Made by a program: the position numbers and the translations under genes. A stretch of 64,000 bases of DNA from Leishmania mexicana MHOM/GT/2001/U1103 (taxonomy: Eukaryota; Euglenozoa; Kinetoplastea; Trypanosomatida; Trypanosomatidae). The first letter of the stretch is position 1. Every line of letters starts with the position of its first letter. The notes below the pieces were generated by a model. It was given only the letters and a program-made list of their open reading frames with translations, was not told where the DNA came from and made no database searches. Below, one piece after another: positions 1 through 9,879 of this stretch. The DNA is taken from contig NC_018335.1 in the NCBI RefSeq assembly GCF_000234665.1, positions 186,001-250,000 on the forward strand. Reading direction: 5' to 3'.

Positions 1-180
1 GAACACTGTCATGCACTTTTGCGAACTCGGTGCCCCTCTACGCGCCCTCTTTTCACTTTCCCTCACTACCCATTTTTGTACTTACAAACCATGCTTTCCT
101 CTCTCCCCCGTTGCATAGCAGCAAACGAACGCTACTCGGTTGTCTCCAAAGCATAAAGAGAAAACAACGAAACCGCTTCA
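1..180. other. intergenic spacer upstream of profilin
   Basis: Pyrimidine-rich sequence that should contain the end of the preceding gene's 3' UTR and the start of the profilin processing signal. No coding sequence is supported here: the profilin frame is open upstream of its start codon, but the translation is the Ser/Phe/Leu-rich type produced by a pyrimidine tract. Confidence 0.6.
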
Positions 181-201
181 TTCACTTTTCTATCTTCTCA
201 G
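181..201 (+). promoter_or_regulatory. predicted spliced-leader acceptor of profilin
   Basis: A tract of T and C runs directly into CAG ending at 201, 11 bases before the profilin ATG. This is the standard trypanosomatid trans-splice signal (polypyrimidine tract followed by AG). It supports the ATG at 213 as the first one in the mature mRNA. Confidence 0.6.
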
Positions 202-212
202 AAACTAGCACC

Positions 213-665
213 ATGTCGTGGCAGGCGTACGTTGAAGACAGCCTTATCGGTAGCGGCTACATGCACAGCGCTGCTATTATCGGAGCCGCTGACGGCAGCT
301 ACTGGGCATACGGCGGCAGCTACGTTCCGCAGCCGGAAGAGGTGCAGCACATCCAGAAGTGCTTGTCCGACTTCTCGCTCGTGCAGTCCTCTGGTGTGAA
401 CATTTACGGTGTCAAGTTCTTCGGCCTCCAATGCGGCACCGACGGCGACTGCAAGTACATCTTCTTCAAGAAGGGTGCAGCCGGTGGGTGCATTTACACC
501 ACGAAGCAGGCATTCATCGTTGCGGTGTATGGGAACCCCGGTGACACCTCCTCGCTTCAGCAGGATCTTGAGAAGAACACGGCCCACACAGTCACCGTGA
601 ACCCTGCGGACTGCAACACTACAGTGAAGCGCATAGCGGATTACCTCATCAAGCTCGGCTACTAA
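213..665 (+). CDS. profilin
   Basis: A 150-residue protein, the normal length for profilin. It starts with the hallmark MSWQAYVE segment (actin and poly-proline binding N-terminal helix). It continues with the alternating strands of the fold, including GGCIYTTKQAFIVAVYG around residues 92-108, and ends in a helix (VKRIADYLIKLGY). Profilin binds monomeric actin and proline-rich ligands in the cytosol and controls actin filament assembly. The start at 213 was preferred to the longer open frame because it follows a pyrimidine tract and AG, and because the family begins at this residue. No truncation or odd residue was seen. From memory, Leishmania has a single profilin gene. Confidence 0.97.
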   Translation: MSWQAYVEDSLIGSGYMHSAAIIGAADGSYWAYGGSYVPQPEEVQHIQKCLSDFSLVQSSGVNIYGVKFFGLQCGTDGDCKYIFFKKGAAGGCIYTTKQAFIVAVYGNPGDTSSLQQDLEKNTAHTVTVNPADCNTTVKRIADYLIKLGY

Positions 666-2551
666 TTACCAGCGGTGTAGCCTACAAAAGAAAGGAAAAT
701 CACTCAAGCTGAGGGAATAGGATTTTGGGGCGCCGCAAGAGCGGATGCGTACACCACGGCATTGGACCTTGCCTAACCCAATCTGTATCTGCATTCAGAC
801 ATTGCATGCGTGGCAGCTACTCATCTGTTTACCTCACGCTGTCCCCTCCTCCTTTTTTCTCTGTGACCCTCTTCTGACCTCCTTCGCTGGTTTCACCTGT
901 GTGCTTTGATGTTCGACCCTTCTCTGCGCTTTCGATGGGTATGCGATGGTCCGGTAGCTCGCGCTGCTCCCCTCAACAGAGGTGTCGGTGGTTCGATATG
1001 GTGGAGAGCGGCTGCGAGAGTAAATTTGTGTCGGCCTACCTGTTGGAGGAGGAACCCGGGGTGAAGGTCGGTGCTGCATTTCGCTTCACGACTGGTTCAT
1101 AATTCTCACTGGCGGGTTCTACCTCGCGCCAGCGGGACGAGTAATGTCGTTCTTTCTCTCTTCGCATGTGTGTGGTGAGGGGAAGGGAAGGGCGGAGGAA
1201 GAGTGATGGGCTCGCGCACAGACACTCTCACGTGGTTTCCGCTTCGTGTGTCCTCTTCCCGGCTGGATACTTGCGGCAAATCCCCGACTTTGTTTTCTTT
1301 TTAGTGCTTCTTCGTTTCTTTTCTTTTGTACGGTGTCTTACCCTCTCCTTTTATAGCTCCTCCGTTGTGCTTCGTCATATCTGGCGTGATCTCTCCTCGT
1401 CTCCTCTGTTCGCGGACGAGTTGAAACGTTTTGTGCGCCGTTCATTCTGTTCGTTTCCACCTCGATTGTGCGTCTTAATGGGGTTGTGTGTGCGCGTGTG
1501 CAGGCACATGCTATGGATGAAGATACCAGAGAATACTGTCCGTCGAAGAACAACGAGGAAGACGACAAAGAAAAAAATGAAACTGAGAAAGCGATGGTGC
1601 ATCGCTGTCAAATGGCCCGTGCCACCGGATGACTCTTCCGTTATTTATTTTGTACCTTTTCTCGAATGAGTTGGAGGCATGAGAGAAACTGACGTTTTCC
1701 TCAAGGCGGATTCACGGAGGCGAAGCAACAGCAACAAGAACAAAGCATTGGAAGAGAGTAAGTGCCGCGACGCATGAACATACTGTCGTCACAGTGAAAG
1801 GCTGCTCGTCGCTAGTGCCGACAGTGACAGTACACTCTTGTCAATCGAAAGACGCACTCTGCGCCACTCATCCACTTCTCTACCCGTCAAGAAGTGGGAG
1901 GCCCTATTCAGGGGGAAAGCATCCCTGGCACTCCGGAGAAGACGTTCCCAATAGTTTCATGTTTTTCCTCCTTCACTCTCTTCCCTCCCACTGCCTCTCC
2001 TCCCTTTGTGGCGGCCACGTTTCCTGCCTGCCCTCTTTGTGCAAAAAAGAAAGTAACGGTATATCGCGAGGAAAACACGGGAAAAAAGTCAACGGAGTTC
2101 AGAAGTCTATCTTCAACAACTGTAATCTGTTCTGCGTCCTCCAGTGACACCTACGTTTTCTTTTCTTCTTCGTCCTGTGGTACCGTCTCACTGTGTGTTG
2201 TTTTAACGGCCTTTTTTTTCTGCATCTAGTCCTTTTCCAGGCTTATGTGTTGGGAGCTTTGCCGGCTCGACGAGCACGCGGGTGCCCCGAAAGTGAACCG
2301 CCCAAAGAAAGGCTTGCCATAATCGAGCTGGAGAACGGAGGTCGGATCTCATACACAACTCCAAAAGTATTACTTCCAGAGTAGCTCTCTTTTGTTTCTT
2401 TCTCTGCTTGAACTGCTCTTTGCCTCGGCACTTGTGACCATCGCACTCTCTTCGCTCGGCAGCAGACACGCAGAGGGAGGCGCGCGCACGCACACACAGA
2501 ACCATCAAAGAGGTGTGATAAGGCACTACATACACGGAAACGAACGTGTCC
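666..2551. other. long intergenic region after profilin
   Basis: About 1.9 kb with no convincing gene. It contains T/C-rich stretches (1270-1370, 1960-2040, 2150-2220), a purine-rich stretch near 1540-1600 and short GT runs. Open frames of 110-170 codons occur but are biased in composition and lack any recognisable domain. It probably holds the profilin 3' UTR and the processing signals for the next gene. Confidence 0.5.
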
Positions 2552-2785
2552 ATGTTTTCTAGTCCCCTGCCAGTGGTCCCACTTGGCGCGCTGATGCCGC
2601 CAGTGCTGATGCACCACTGCTACCACAACGTCCTGTGCAAATGCGGTGCCGTCGTGTGTACACAGTGCTCTCGTGTGTGCATGGCGTGTGACTGCCACGT
2701 GTGCCCCCACTGCCTTCCTTTCAATATGCGCCACTGCAAAAGCTGCTGCATCGCATGCTTTCGCAACTGCAGGCACAACTTGTGA
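2552..2785 (+). CDS. small cysteine-rich protein (hypothetical)
   Basis: A 77-residue ORF with about 15 cysteines in its last 57 residues. They fall in repeated C-x2-C and C-x-C pairs (LCKC, CTQC, CMACDC, CPHC, CKSCC) with several histidines. Such spacing usually means zinc or other metal binding, or a dense disulfide core. A hydrophobic Pro/Leu/Val stretch at residues 5-20 precedes the cysteines but is not a clear signal peptide. The start is the first ATG in frame. I do not recognise a family. The regular cysteine spacing argues against chance, but the short length and position in a long spacer leave doubt. Confidence 0.45.
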   Translation: MFSSPLPVVPLGALMPPVLMHHCYHNVLCKCGAVVCTQCSRVCMACDCHVCPHCLPFNMRHCKSCCIACFRNCRHNL

Positions 2786-3404
2786 CACGCCTGCAAACAT
2801 CGCCAGTCATCATCCATCCTTGCCTTCGCTGTGTATGATCTCTTGGATTGCTTTCTTGACATTGTTGGCAAGAATGTGTTCCAGTATCGGGCGGTGCGCC
2901 GCCGCGGCGCAGGGGAGCGTGTCCATCCCCGGGAGCGCCTTCCTTATACAACAACAATCAAAGACGAAAGTGACTGACAACACGGAGATGCTGAGTCACG
3001 GTAACTGCTCAAATCGTTTTAGTGCGCCACCACGCACGCAATAGGCATTCCTCCGCGGGCGAGGATCGTGTGTCTCTTCGACCCCCTTGCTCACCAATCG
3101 CTTCGATCTTGTGTCTGGTGCCTTCTTTCCATCGCCCCTTGCGGCTGTTGCTGCTGCCTTTCCTACCTCTCTTCCGTCTCCTCTTCTGCACCCACTCACC
3201 GCCATTTTCTCCCGCCTGGCGGCTGCGCTAGTTGTCCCTTGTAGTCCCTGAAGACGGCCGCTAGCGCAGAGTTGGCACCTACGAGCTTGCCCAGGTGAGT
3301 GAAAGAGCGGCACACTCAGTTGCCCTCACCCCTCTTCCGCATTCAGTGGTCGCCATTTTTGTCTCTCAAAGTTCTGCGTAGCGACTTTGCGCTGACACGG
3401 CGCC
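2786..3404. other. intergenic spacer
   Basis: Contains a strong C/T-rich block at about 3110-3220, a plausible splice-acceptor tract for the gene at 3405, with candidate AGs downstream between 3230 and 3400. No gene seen. Confidence 0.5.
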
Positions 3405-3842
3405 ATGCTGGTCCGCAGTATCACCAAGTGCGTTGTCCCGCTCATCAAGGCAACGGGCTACACGAGCTCCTACATCGTGGAGCATTCACCCACCCCTGTG
3501 AGGCTCACCTCCATGCTGCCTCTCCACAACAAGTCCATGCCCACCCCACTTCTCGACCCCGAACGGCTGCAGGAGATTAGCTGCGGTACTGGTCAGCCGG
3601 CCCAGCGCGGCCGCCGAAAGCCGCTTGTGTGGAAGCGCCGTAAGCCGTGGTTTGACCACCAGTGGTCACTCGACCTGCAACGCATCAAGAAGGGCCCTGA
3701 AACGCCTCACTTCCCTGACGGTACCCCGTTTACGCAGATCCGTTCTTTCCAGTCATTTGCAGGGCGCTCCTGGAAGATCAACGCTGGCCGCCGGCGCAAG
3801 ATTCGCCTGTCACTGAAGCGTGGTCGCAGGAAGCTGCTGTAA
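3405..3842 (+). CDS. small basic protein, possible mitochondrial ribosomal protein
   Basis: A 145-residue, strongly basic protein. Residues 1-40 are compatible with a mitochondrial targeting region (few acids, Arg/Lys/Ser/Thr, hydrophobic). The middle holds RRKPLVWKRRKPW, and the last 25 residues are dominated by Arg and Lys (GRRRKIRLSLKRGRRKLL), as in rRNA-binding proteins. Trypanosomatid mitoribosomes contain many small basic lineage-specific proteins, so a mitoribosomal subunit is the best guess, by inference only. I could not match it to a numbered ribosomal protein. The ATG at 3405 is the first in frame, and the protein is compact with no low-complexity insert, which supports a real gene. 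Confidence 0.75.
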   Translation: MLVRSITKCVVPLIKATGYTSSYIVEHSPTPVRLTSMLPLHNKSMPTPLLDPERLQEISCGTGQPAQRGRRKPLVWKRRKPWFDHQWSLDLQRIKKGPETPHFPDGTPFTQIRSFQSFAGRSWKINAGRRRKIRLSLKRGRRKLL

Positions 3843-4920
3843 CCGCGGCACCGAGAGTTAGTGAGCCAGAGATTTGTAGCATGCGACGTGTTTCTCACTG
3901 GTCCTTTTTTTTCTGTGTTAGGTGAACAGCTGGATGCGTCTTTGTCTTGTCGCTGAAGAGAACGACGACAGGCTGGCGCAAGAGCCCCGCTTTAATGGGT
4001 GCGAAACCTGCGCTGTCTTTGATGACGCGAAACAGGCAGAAGGCGTGTAGCGACATGGTGCTACTCTCGGCTCGTTGACTGCCTCGTTGTTTTGGTGTGC
4101 TCCTGTTCCCCCACATCTTTCTGGGTGTGTGCTTGTGCTGGGGTAGTTGCTTTGCGGTTCGGCTCTGTTTCACATTGTTCGCGCTAGTGGTGGAGAGAAG
4201 CGAACAGAAAACCAAATAAAAATCGAAGAGGCATGCTGCCAGCCGCGCTGCAGCACATTGCGTTGAGCTGCGCCTTGGGCTGATGCGCTGAAGCGGCAAG
4301 GGAAGGGGAAAGGATGTTGGATGTGGCGTGCGCCTCCTCCCGTCAGCACCAGAGCGCCTGACGGCAAGCCTCTCACTCCTCTCTTTGTGATGAGAAGGGC
4401 GGTCCTGAGGGTTGCCTGTCGGTTGCACAGGAGACATAGCACCGCATATTATTTGCCCATCCCTGTGCACGCGTGTGCGCACTGGAAAGCTGAGGCAGAC
4501 AGGAATATTTCGCAGCGAATGAACGTTATTATTTCTCTTTGTGTCAGCCGTTGATACCCAATGACCGCTGTTTCCGACGCCTTCATACCTTTCTCAACTT
4601 TCTCATGCTCTTCTCTTTGCTTCCCCCTTGTCTCTTCCTGTGCCCACGGCGTTGTGTTTTTCCTGCTCGATGACCTCCTGTCTACACCGTTGCAACACCC
4701 CGCATGAGCCACTCTCCGTAAGTGGTAAAGATTGGTGCCGTGGTGGCGCACCTGCTTCACCGCACGCATTCCCTTTCTGCCTGCTTCATTTCAGCGTGTT
4801 GCTGACTTCTTCGCATACGTTGCTGCGTTATTTTTCTTCGTCCTTTGCAGCTAATCTATTGAATCCTGGTTGCCGTACACACATGCATTGGTGTGCTTAG
4901 TGTTCCATTTTCAGAGTGTA
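3843..4920. other. intergenic spacer before the TauE-like gene
   Basis: About 1.1 kb holding the presumed 3' UTR of the basic protein and T/C-rich blocks near 4580-4640 and 4830-4860. No conserved ORF or RNA gene was recognised. Confidence 0.5.
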
Positions 4921-4972
4921 TCTCTTTTCTGTTTTCCGCAACTCCTCTTGGTCCCCTGGTTTCTCCTCGCAG
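4921..4972 (+). promoter_or_regulatory. pyrimidine tract and AG before the TauE-like gene
   Basis: A long T/C tract ends in CAG directly abutting the ATG at 4973. Splicing there would leave no 5' UTR beyond the spliced leader. The AG at 4913-4914 would give a leader of about 58 bases with the same first ATG. Either way the start at 4973 is kept. Confidence 0.45.
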
Positions 4973-6508
4973 ATGACCATGATGCGGCGATGTAGTGGCT
5001 TCAAGCTCTGCACCGCCATCGGCCTGGCATTAATGGTGGCGCTTTTGATGAGTAGCGCGTCCGACGCAGCAACCAGCTGTGGCTTCAGCACCCAGCGCGT
5101 GCAGTGCGGCGACTTTGCATGCGACAAGGAGACGAAGGTTTGTATTGCGTGTCGCGCGGACAGCGACTGCTACCCTGGCGCCATGAGCTGCGACGTGACC
5201 TCGGGGAAGTGCAAGGTGCGCAGCTTCACCTCCCTCTTCGGAGCGCGCACTATCCTCGCGATGCTGGGTGCTTTTGTTGTCTGCTCCATTGCCGTGCTCG
5301 CTGGCGTCGGTGGTGGCGGCATTCTGGTGCCCATGTTCGGCGGACTAATGGAGATTCCCATGCTGTCCGCAGTGGGGATGTCACAGTCCACCATTTGCGG
5401 ACAGAGCACGCTCAACATGTACTTCGCCATCCAGGAAAAGCACCCCGACTCCAGCTGGGATCGCCCGCTGATTAATTACCAGTACCTGGGCCTGCTTCTG
5501 CCGCCCGGCCTCATCGGCACCTTAGTTGGTGGGATTCTGAGCAAGCTCTGTCCCGATGTGCTGCGCCTCATCCTTCTCCTTGTGCTTCTCTCCGTTGTGC
5601 TCTACCGCAGTTGGGGGACGATGAAGAAGCAGTACCGGCAGGACACAAACCCGTCGCATGTGACTGTGGAGACAGGCAACGCGAACGAGACGTCACATCG
5701 GGAGAACCATGACAACAATGACGAGAGTCAGCGCTGCGAGCTGACCGAGAAGGCTGGCGGCGTCAAAAGGGAGTTGGGCGAGAACACCGCGATTTTGTCG
5801 ACGCCGGAGCAGAGCCCACAGTCTCTTCGGTGCCCGCCGCAATCGCAGTACCCGCAGCAGGAGCTCTCTCTGAACTTTGCTTGCTTTCTGGTGCTGCTGC
5901 TGTTCAACATTTTCCGGACGTACGCGGTGTGCGGCGGCTTCCTATATTGGTTGTGTGTGTTGGTTCCCGTGGCCTTTTTGAGCGTCGTGTTCTTTTTCAA
6001 TCGTGAGAAGTTGCGCAAGCTGGCGGGGTCCAACCCGGCGCAGATGACGTTCGCCTGGACTCAACGAAACTCTGTGGCTTACCCGATGGTGGCGGTGCTT
6101 GCAGGTGCGTCAGCGGCCATGCTTGGCATCGGCGGTGGCCTTGTTCTGGGGTTTGTGCTGAACGAGGTGGGTATAGTGCCTCAAGAAGCGTCGGTGACGG
6201 GCGGTATGGCCACCTTCTTCATTGCCTTCTCGTCTGCGCTGCAGCTCCTTATCACGGGTAGCCTCGTCGTCGACTTTGGCATCGTTTTCTCCATTGTTGG
6301 GCTATGCAGCAGCGCCCTGGGCCAGCTAGTGTTCATGACGTACATCAAGAGTCACGGCCTGAGCTACTTAATCATCGGCTCTCTGATCTTCGTCGTTGGT
6401 GGCTCGCTGGTTTCCCTCGGTGGCTTTGGTATCTACAATGCCGTCATCTCCATCCAGGCAGGCGGCTCCGTGATGGGGTTTGGCTGCCTCTGTGCGAGAG
6501 CGAAGTAG
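4973..6508 (+). CDS. TauE/SafE-family membrane transporter with Cys-rich N-terminal domain
   Basis: A 511-residue polytopic membrane protein. Residues 8-33 form a hydrophobic signal or first membrane segment. Residues 35-85 hold eight cysteines in a compact, probably lumenal or extracellular, disulfide-rich module. Two blocks of hydrophobic helices follow (about 95-225 and 305-500), each opening with a glycine-rich motif: LAGVGGGGILVPMFGG in the first half and ASAAMLGIGGGLVLG in the second. This two-fold repeat is characteristic of the TauE/SafE (DUF81) family, whose bacterial members export sulfite, sulfoacetate or related anions. The halves are joined by a hydrophilic linker (about 225-300). 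The substrate in this organism cannot be told from sequence. A start at 4979 is also possible. Confidence 0.85.
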   Translation: MTMMRRCSGFKLCTAIGLALMVALLMSSASDAATSCGFSTQRVQCGDFACDKETKVCIACRADSDCYPGAMSCDVTSGKCKVRSFTSLFGARTILAMLGAFVVCSIAVLAGVGGGGILVPMFGGLMEIPMLSAVGMSQSTICGQSTLNMYFAIQEKHPDSSWDRPLINYQYLGLLLPPGLIGTLVGGILSKLCPDVLRLILLLVLLSVVLYRSWGTMKKQYRQDTNPSHVTVETGNANETSHRENHDNNDESQRCELTEKAGGVKRELGENTAILSTPEQSPQSLRCPPQSQYPQQELSLNFACFLVLLLFNIFRTYAVCGGFLYWLCVLVPVAFLSVVFFFNREKLRKLAGSNPAQMTFAWTQRNSVAYPMVAVLAGASAAMLGIGGGLVLGFVLNEVGIVPQEASVTGGMATFFIAFSSALQLLITGSLVVDFGIVFSIVGLCSSALGQLVFMTYIKSHGLSYLIIGSLIFVVGGSLVSLGGFGIYNAVISIQAGGSVMGFGCLCARAK

Positions 6509-7029
6509 ACAGTCAAGCGTACCTGAATGAGCAGCCAGAATGCAAAGCGAGGTAAACGCGTACGCGTTCACACTTCCCCTCCCCCACTCACCCACACCGC
6601 GATGGCTGTTTGCTTTATCAGGATGAGTACTCCTGCCCACCTTTGGATGTCCTCCCTCTTTTCCTGCTTTGCCTTGCCGAGGAGGTGCCCGTTCATCTCC
6701 AGGTGTATGGGGGGGGCCTCATCCTCGTCTGAATGCGCCACGTCCCTACTCTTGTATGTATTTTCGGCAAGGAGAGACGTACTCAGCGCGGGAAGGGAGG
6801 CAAAGGTGGGACGGATGGGTAGGTGGGGAGCGCACGAAGGAAGAGAATCGTAGTGACTGTCGCGTGGCTTATTTTTACCACTCTTATTTGTTTTTCTCCG
6901 ACGCTCGTTCTTTTCCCTTCAGTCTTTTCGTTTTTTTTTCGGGTGGGTGGGTGTGTGTGGGGGGGGCAGGGGAAGGTTCCACTTATTCTGCCTGAAAGTG
7001 GGGCTCATTGCTGCGCCCCTCCTGAGGCC
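6509..7029. other. 3' flank of the TauE-like gene
   Basis: C/T-rich and G-rich stretches, including a G run near 6956-6966. Nothing recognisable until retroposon-like sequence begins at about 7030. Confidence 0.45.
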
Positions 7030-8642
7030 GCACAGGCGCGACGGTGATCCCGCGTCCCACCGCTCCGGGGACTCTGACCAGCAATCTGCGCAAGTTACTC
7101 TTGCGAATAACTTCGCGACGACTGCGCGACCATGTGGAAGACAGGCTCCAGCCATGGCAGTCTGGCTTTCCTGCTCACCGCCCCGCTGCCGACCCCCTCC
7201 AAGCTCGCACCTTCACAGAGTACTGCAATGCCGGCCAGGTGCCAAGACAGAAGCAATGCTTGCGGACTCCGCTTGCGAGTTCAACTCATTAACTCGCAGC
7301 GTTATCATGGGACAGAAGTTCAACGCAGGCCCGAGCCGTCCTCGCTCGGCCATGGAGGTATCAGACGATCGTCGCGGCTGTGCTCGCTTCCGCGAGAGGA
7401 GATCGACGGTGGCCAGCGTGTGCATGTGGAGTCCCGCAAGGATCGGCCATAGGCCCTCTTTTCTTCACCAGTGCCGTGGGCTCGCTGAGTGTGGAGCTCA
7501 ACAGGAGAGTCGGACTGTACCACACCTCTTTGCCGATGATGTTGCACGCCTCACGCCCTCCACAGACACGGGTGTCACACGAGCCCCATTGCAGTCTGCC
7601 CTCTGGGGTGGGTGGGGCGCTGGTCACTGGAGCACCCCGTGGTGCTGGTTGCCCCCCTCAAAACGAGGTGCGCACTCTTCGGTGCGCGACACCGCACCCA
7701 ACTGCAACTCCCCACACTCACGCGGTGGGGAGGGAGGGAGATGCCCTGCACACTTGGCGCGAGAGGTGCACACGCCGGATGGCAGCGCTGTCGCAGCACT
7801 TAGGCGGCTCTCGCACGGGCATGCAGCTATCGGCCCGTGGTCACATGAACGGAAATGCCCGATGGAGACAGCGAGCCACCCGGGCGGCCGCGTTGCCCTG
7901 AGGCATGCCCCAGCACGGAAAATGCGAGCCCCGTGCGCACGCGCTGGCAACGACGGCTGGCATGGTGCATCCCGCCCAAGCAAGGCATGGGGCGGTGAGC
8001 AGAGCGCGGGCGATGGTCGAGAGGCGCGCAGAGATGCACGGTGATGAGCCCCAAAGTGCATGTGTGCGGGATGTGCGGCGTCTCCTGCATCCGACCGGGT
8101 GGGCTGATGTGGCGCAGATGCCGGAGGCATGAGGGGACCAGCCCGAGCTGCACCGTCGGGTCCTCCAGACTCCGATGTGGGGAGTCACCGCGCCACGTTG
8201 AGGAATGCAGCGGCCTGAGGCGACTGAGGGAGGGGGGAGGCATGGCCCACAGGCAGAGTGTGCAGAGGGTCTCCGAGGGCCCTGGCCTGCAGCTGGCCAA
8301 CTGCCTCCCTGGGCTCGTCCGGCACGCGCCTATGCCCGCCCCTATTACCCGCACGCCAGACGCCAGGGGGTTCCTGTCCCTCGAGCAGGACCCCTGTGGT
8401 GGTTTGCCTGGGTCAAGGCATGCAGGCCAGCCAGGTCCGTGTGGCGCCGATCGCGGAGCACGTATCCGAGGAAGGATGAGGGGTGCCCACTAGAGAAGCA
8501 TGGCCCGATGTAGCGGCAGGACGGCTTGTCCTAGACGAGCAGGGTGGAGTCGTGGCGCAGCAGAGGTAGGAGAAGTGCGAGTGTGTGTGTGTGTGCGCAT
8601 CGTTGTTGACTTGCTCGTGGTAGAATGGACACGTGGAGAAAA
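7030..8642 (+). mobile_element. degenerate non-LTR retroposon (DIRE/ingi-L1Tc-related), long copy
   Basis: A dead non-LTR element in the + orientation. Reading one frame from 7044 gives an RRLRDHVEDRLQPWQSGF-type block (the QxGF...R motif of RT domain 1) at about 7110-7200, then after a stop the motif GVPQGSAIGPLFF (RT motif B) at 7428-7466. The catalytic LFADDV block (motif C) follows at 7526-7543, but in another frame. Downstream a 150-codon frame (from 8041) carries CGMCGVSC...RRCRRH, resembling the C-terminal C2H2 zinc finger of ingi/L1Tc proteins with one His lost. The last 800 bases recur almost perfectly at 56630-57430. The sequence ends in a short A run after TGGA, as for a retroposed 3' end. 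The 5' limit is uncertain. Confidence 0.75.
7044..7901 (+). pseudogene. reverse transcriptase remnant
   Basis: Broken RT coding region inside the retroposon. Domain-1-like sequence, a stop near 7290, motif B GVPQGSAIGPLFF at 7428-7466 and the FADD catalytic box at 7532-7543 are distributed over two frames, so at least one stop and one frameshift interrupt it. No functional enzyme is encoded. Confidence 0.7.
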
Positions 8643-9537
8643 TGGAGTAGCGTTTAGCTCCACTTTTGGCGGCGAATAAGTCTCAACCTGTGATTTCAGT
8701 GGCGGAGGTTTCCGCATGCAGTTGGTTGTTTACTGGCTTTCTGAAGTAGTAGGGTAGGAAGGGGTGGTGGGTGGGATTTCAGTCATTCATGAACGCACGA
8801 AGCGGGCACACACGACCCTCTGTGTAGGTAGCTCGATGTGGCTTGTATCGGTTTCCTACCAAACTCCCTTGAGTCTTACTCATCGAAATGGCACAATGTC
8901 TGGTTTCGTGGCCGTGTGCGGTGATGTCACACCGTCGTGAATCTCCCCATGCGCATGTGTTCGTGTGTGTGTGTGTGATCGGTGCGTGTGGCGCTCCTGA
9001 AATGTGCGTCCGCCTGCCCTTCTTACCGGAGGCGCACTTGCTGTAGGAAGTGGGCCTCAGGTTTTTCGCCGCATGGTCGTAAGAGGTTTGTCACAGCGCT
9101 GCGGATTGTTGATGGGTCTTTGTTCATGTAGGCTGGGTGACCCCACATTTTGTCCCTCGTTGATTTGTTATCTTCATCCTTCTTGGCTGTTTTATCGCAT
9201 CCTTACTCGTCTATTCTCTGCTTCGCATTTTTTCCCACTCCCCAATTATACTTCGGCGCTCGATGTGGCCAACAGCGAGACGCACAACGGGACGAAAACA
9301 TTGCGCAGAGAGTGTCAGTGCATACCTGGCGCTGTCGTCTTCCTTTGTTTCGCATTCTTTGCGCCCGTTGACCCGCGGCCGGGGGAGAGGCTGTTACGGT
9401 GCTTCATCGACTGGTATCGCTCTCTGCTGAGTGGGCAGCGGTTTTAGGGAAGAGAGAGGACGCCGAAAGAGAGACGCCGCCCGTAGAAGTGTGTACACAG
9501 ACGACTCGCACTTCTCCTCCCACTCCCACCCTCAAGG
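8643..9537. other. spacer between the retroposon and the CHCH gene
   Basis: T-rich segments with a candidate pyrimidine tract at 9160-9250 and a C/T-rich stretch at 9508-9533 just before the next ATG. A GT run lies at about 8966-8978. No gene recognised. Confidence 0.5.
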
Positions 9538-9879
9538 ATGGGCAGAAGGACCACATTTGATGATGTCTGCGCTAACGAGGCGAATGCGTGGTGCATCTGC
9601 CTAGAGAACAACTTGGGCGGTAAAGATGTTCACAAGAAGTGCGGCGTGCAGCAGCAGACGTTCGACACGTGCGTTTCGGCGTGGCGCGCCAAGGTTGGCA
9701 ACGTTGTTCAGGTGAAGGGGGAGAACGAAGGGGAGCCGCCTCTCCAGTGTGCGTCCATGTCCTGCCACATTGGAGAGTGCTTGCGCAAGTACAACTACGA
9801 CTTTGAGCGGTGCAAGCCGCACATGCAGTTCTTCAAGTACTGCGTCAAGAGCTTCTACGGCCAGGACTACATTGCGTAA
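9538..9879 (+). CDS. CHCH-type twin-Cys protein, probably mitochondrial intermembrane space
   Basis: A 113-residue protein with paired cysteines. CGVQQQTFDTC and CKPHMQFFKYC are exact C-x9-C motifs. Each is partnered by another Cys pair (CIC near residues 20-22, and CHIGEC around residues 78-83). This is the double helix-hairpin pattern of CHCH proteins, which are imported into the mitochondrial intermembrane space through Mia40/Erv1-type oxidation. Family members are respiratory complex subunits (for example the NDUFA8 type with two CHCH units) or assembly factors, and this sequence does not settle which. It lacks a cleavable presequence, as expected. The start is the first ATG after a C/T-rich tract. 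Confidence 0.82.
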   Translation: MGRRTTFDDVCANEANAWCICLENNLGGKDVHKKCGVQQQTFDTCVSAWRAKVGNVVQVKGENEGEPPLQCASMSCHIGECLRKYNYDFERCKPHMQFFKYCVKSFYGQDYIA

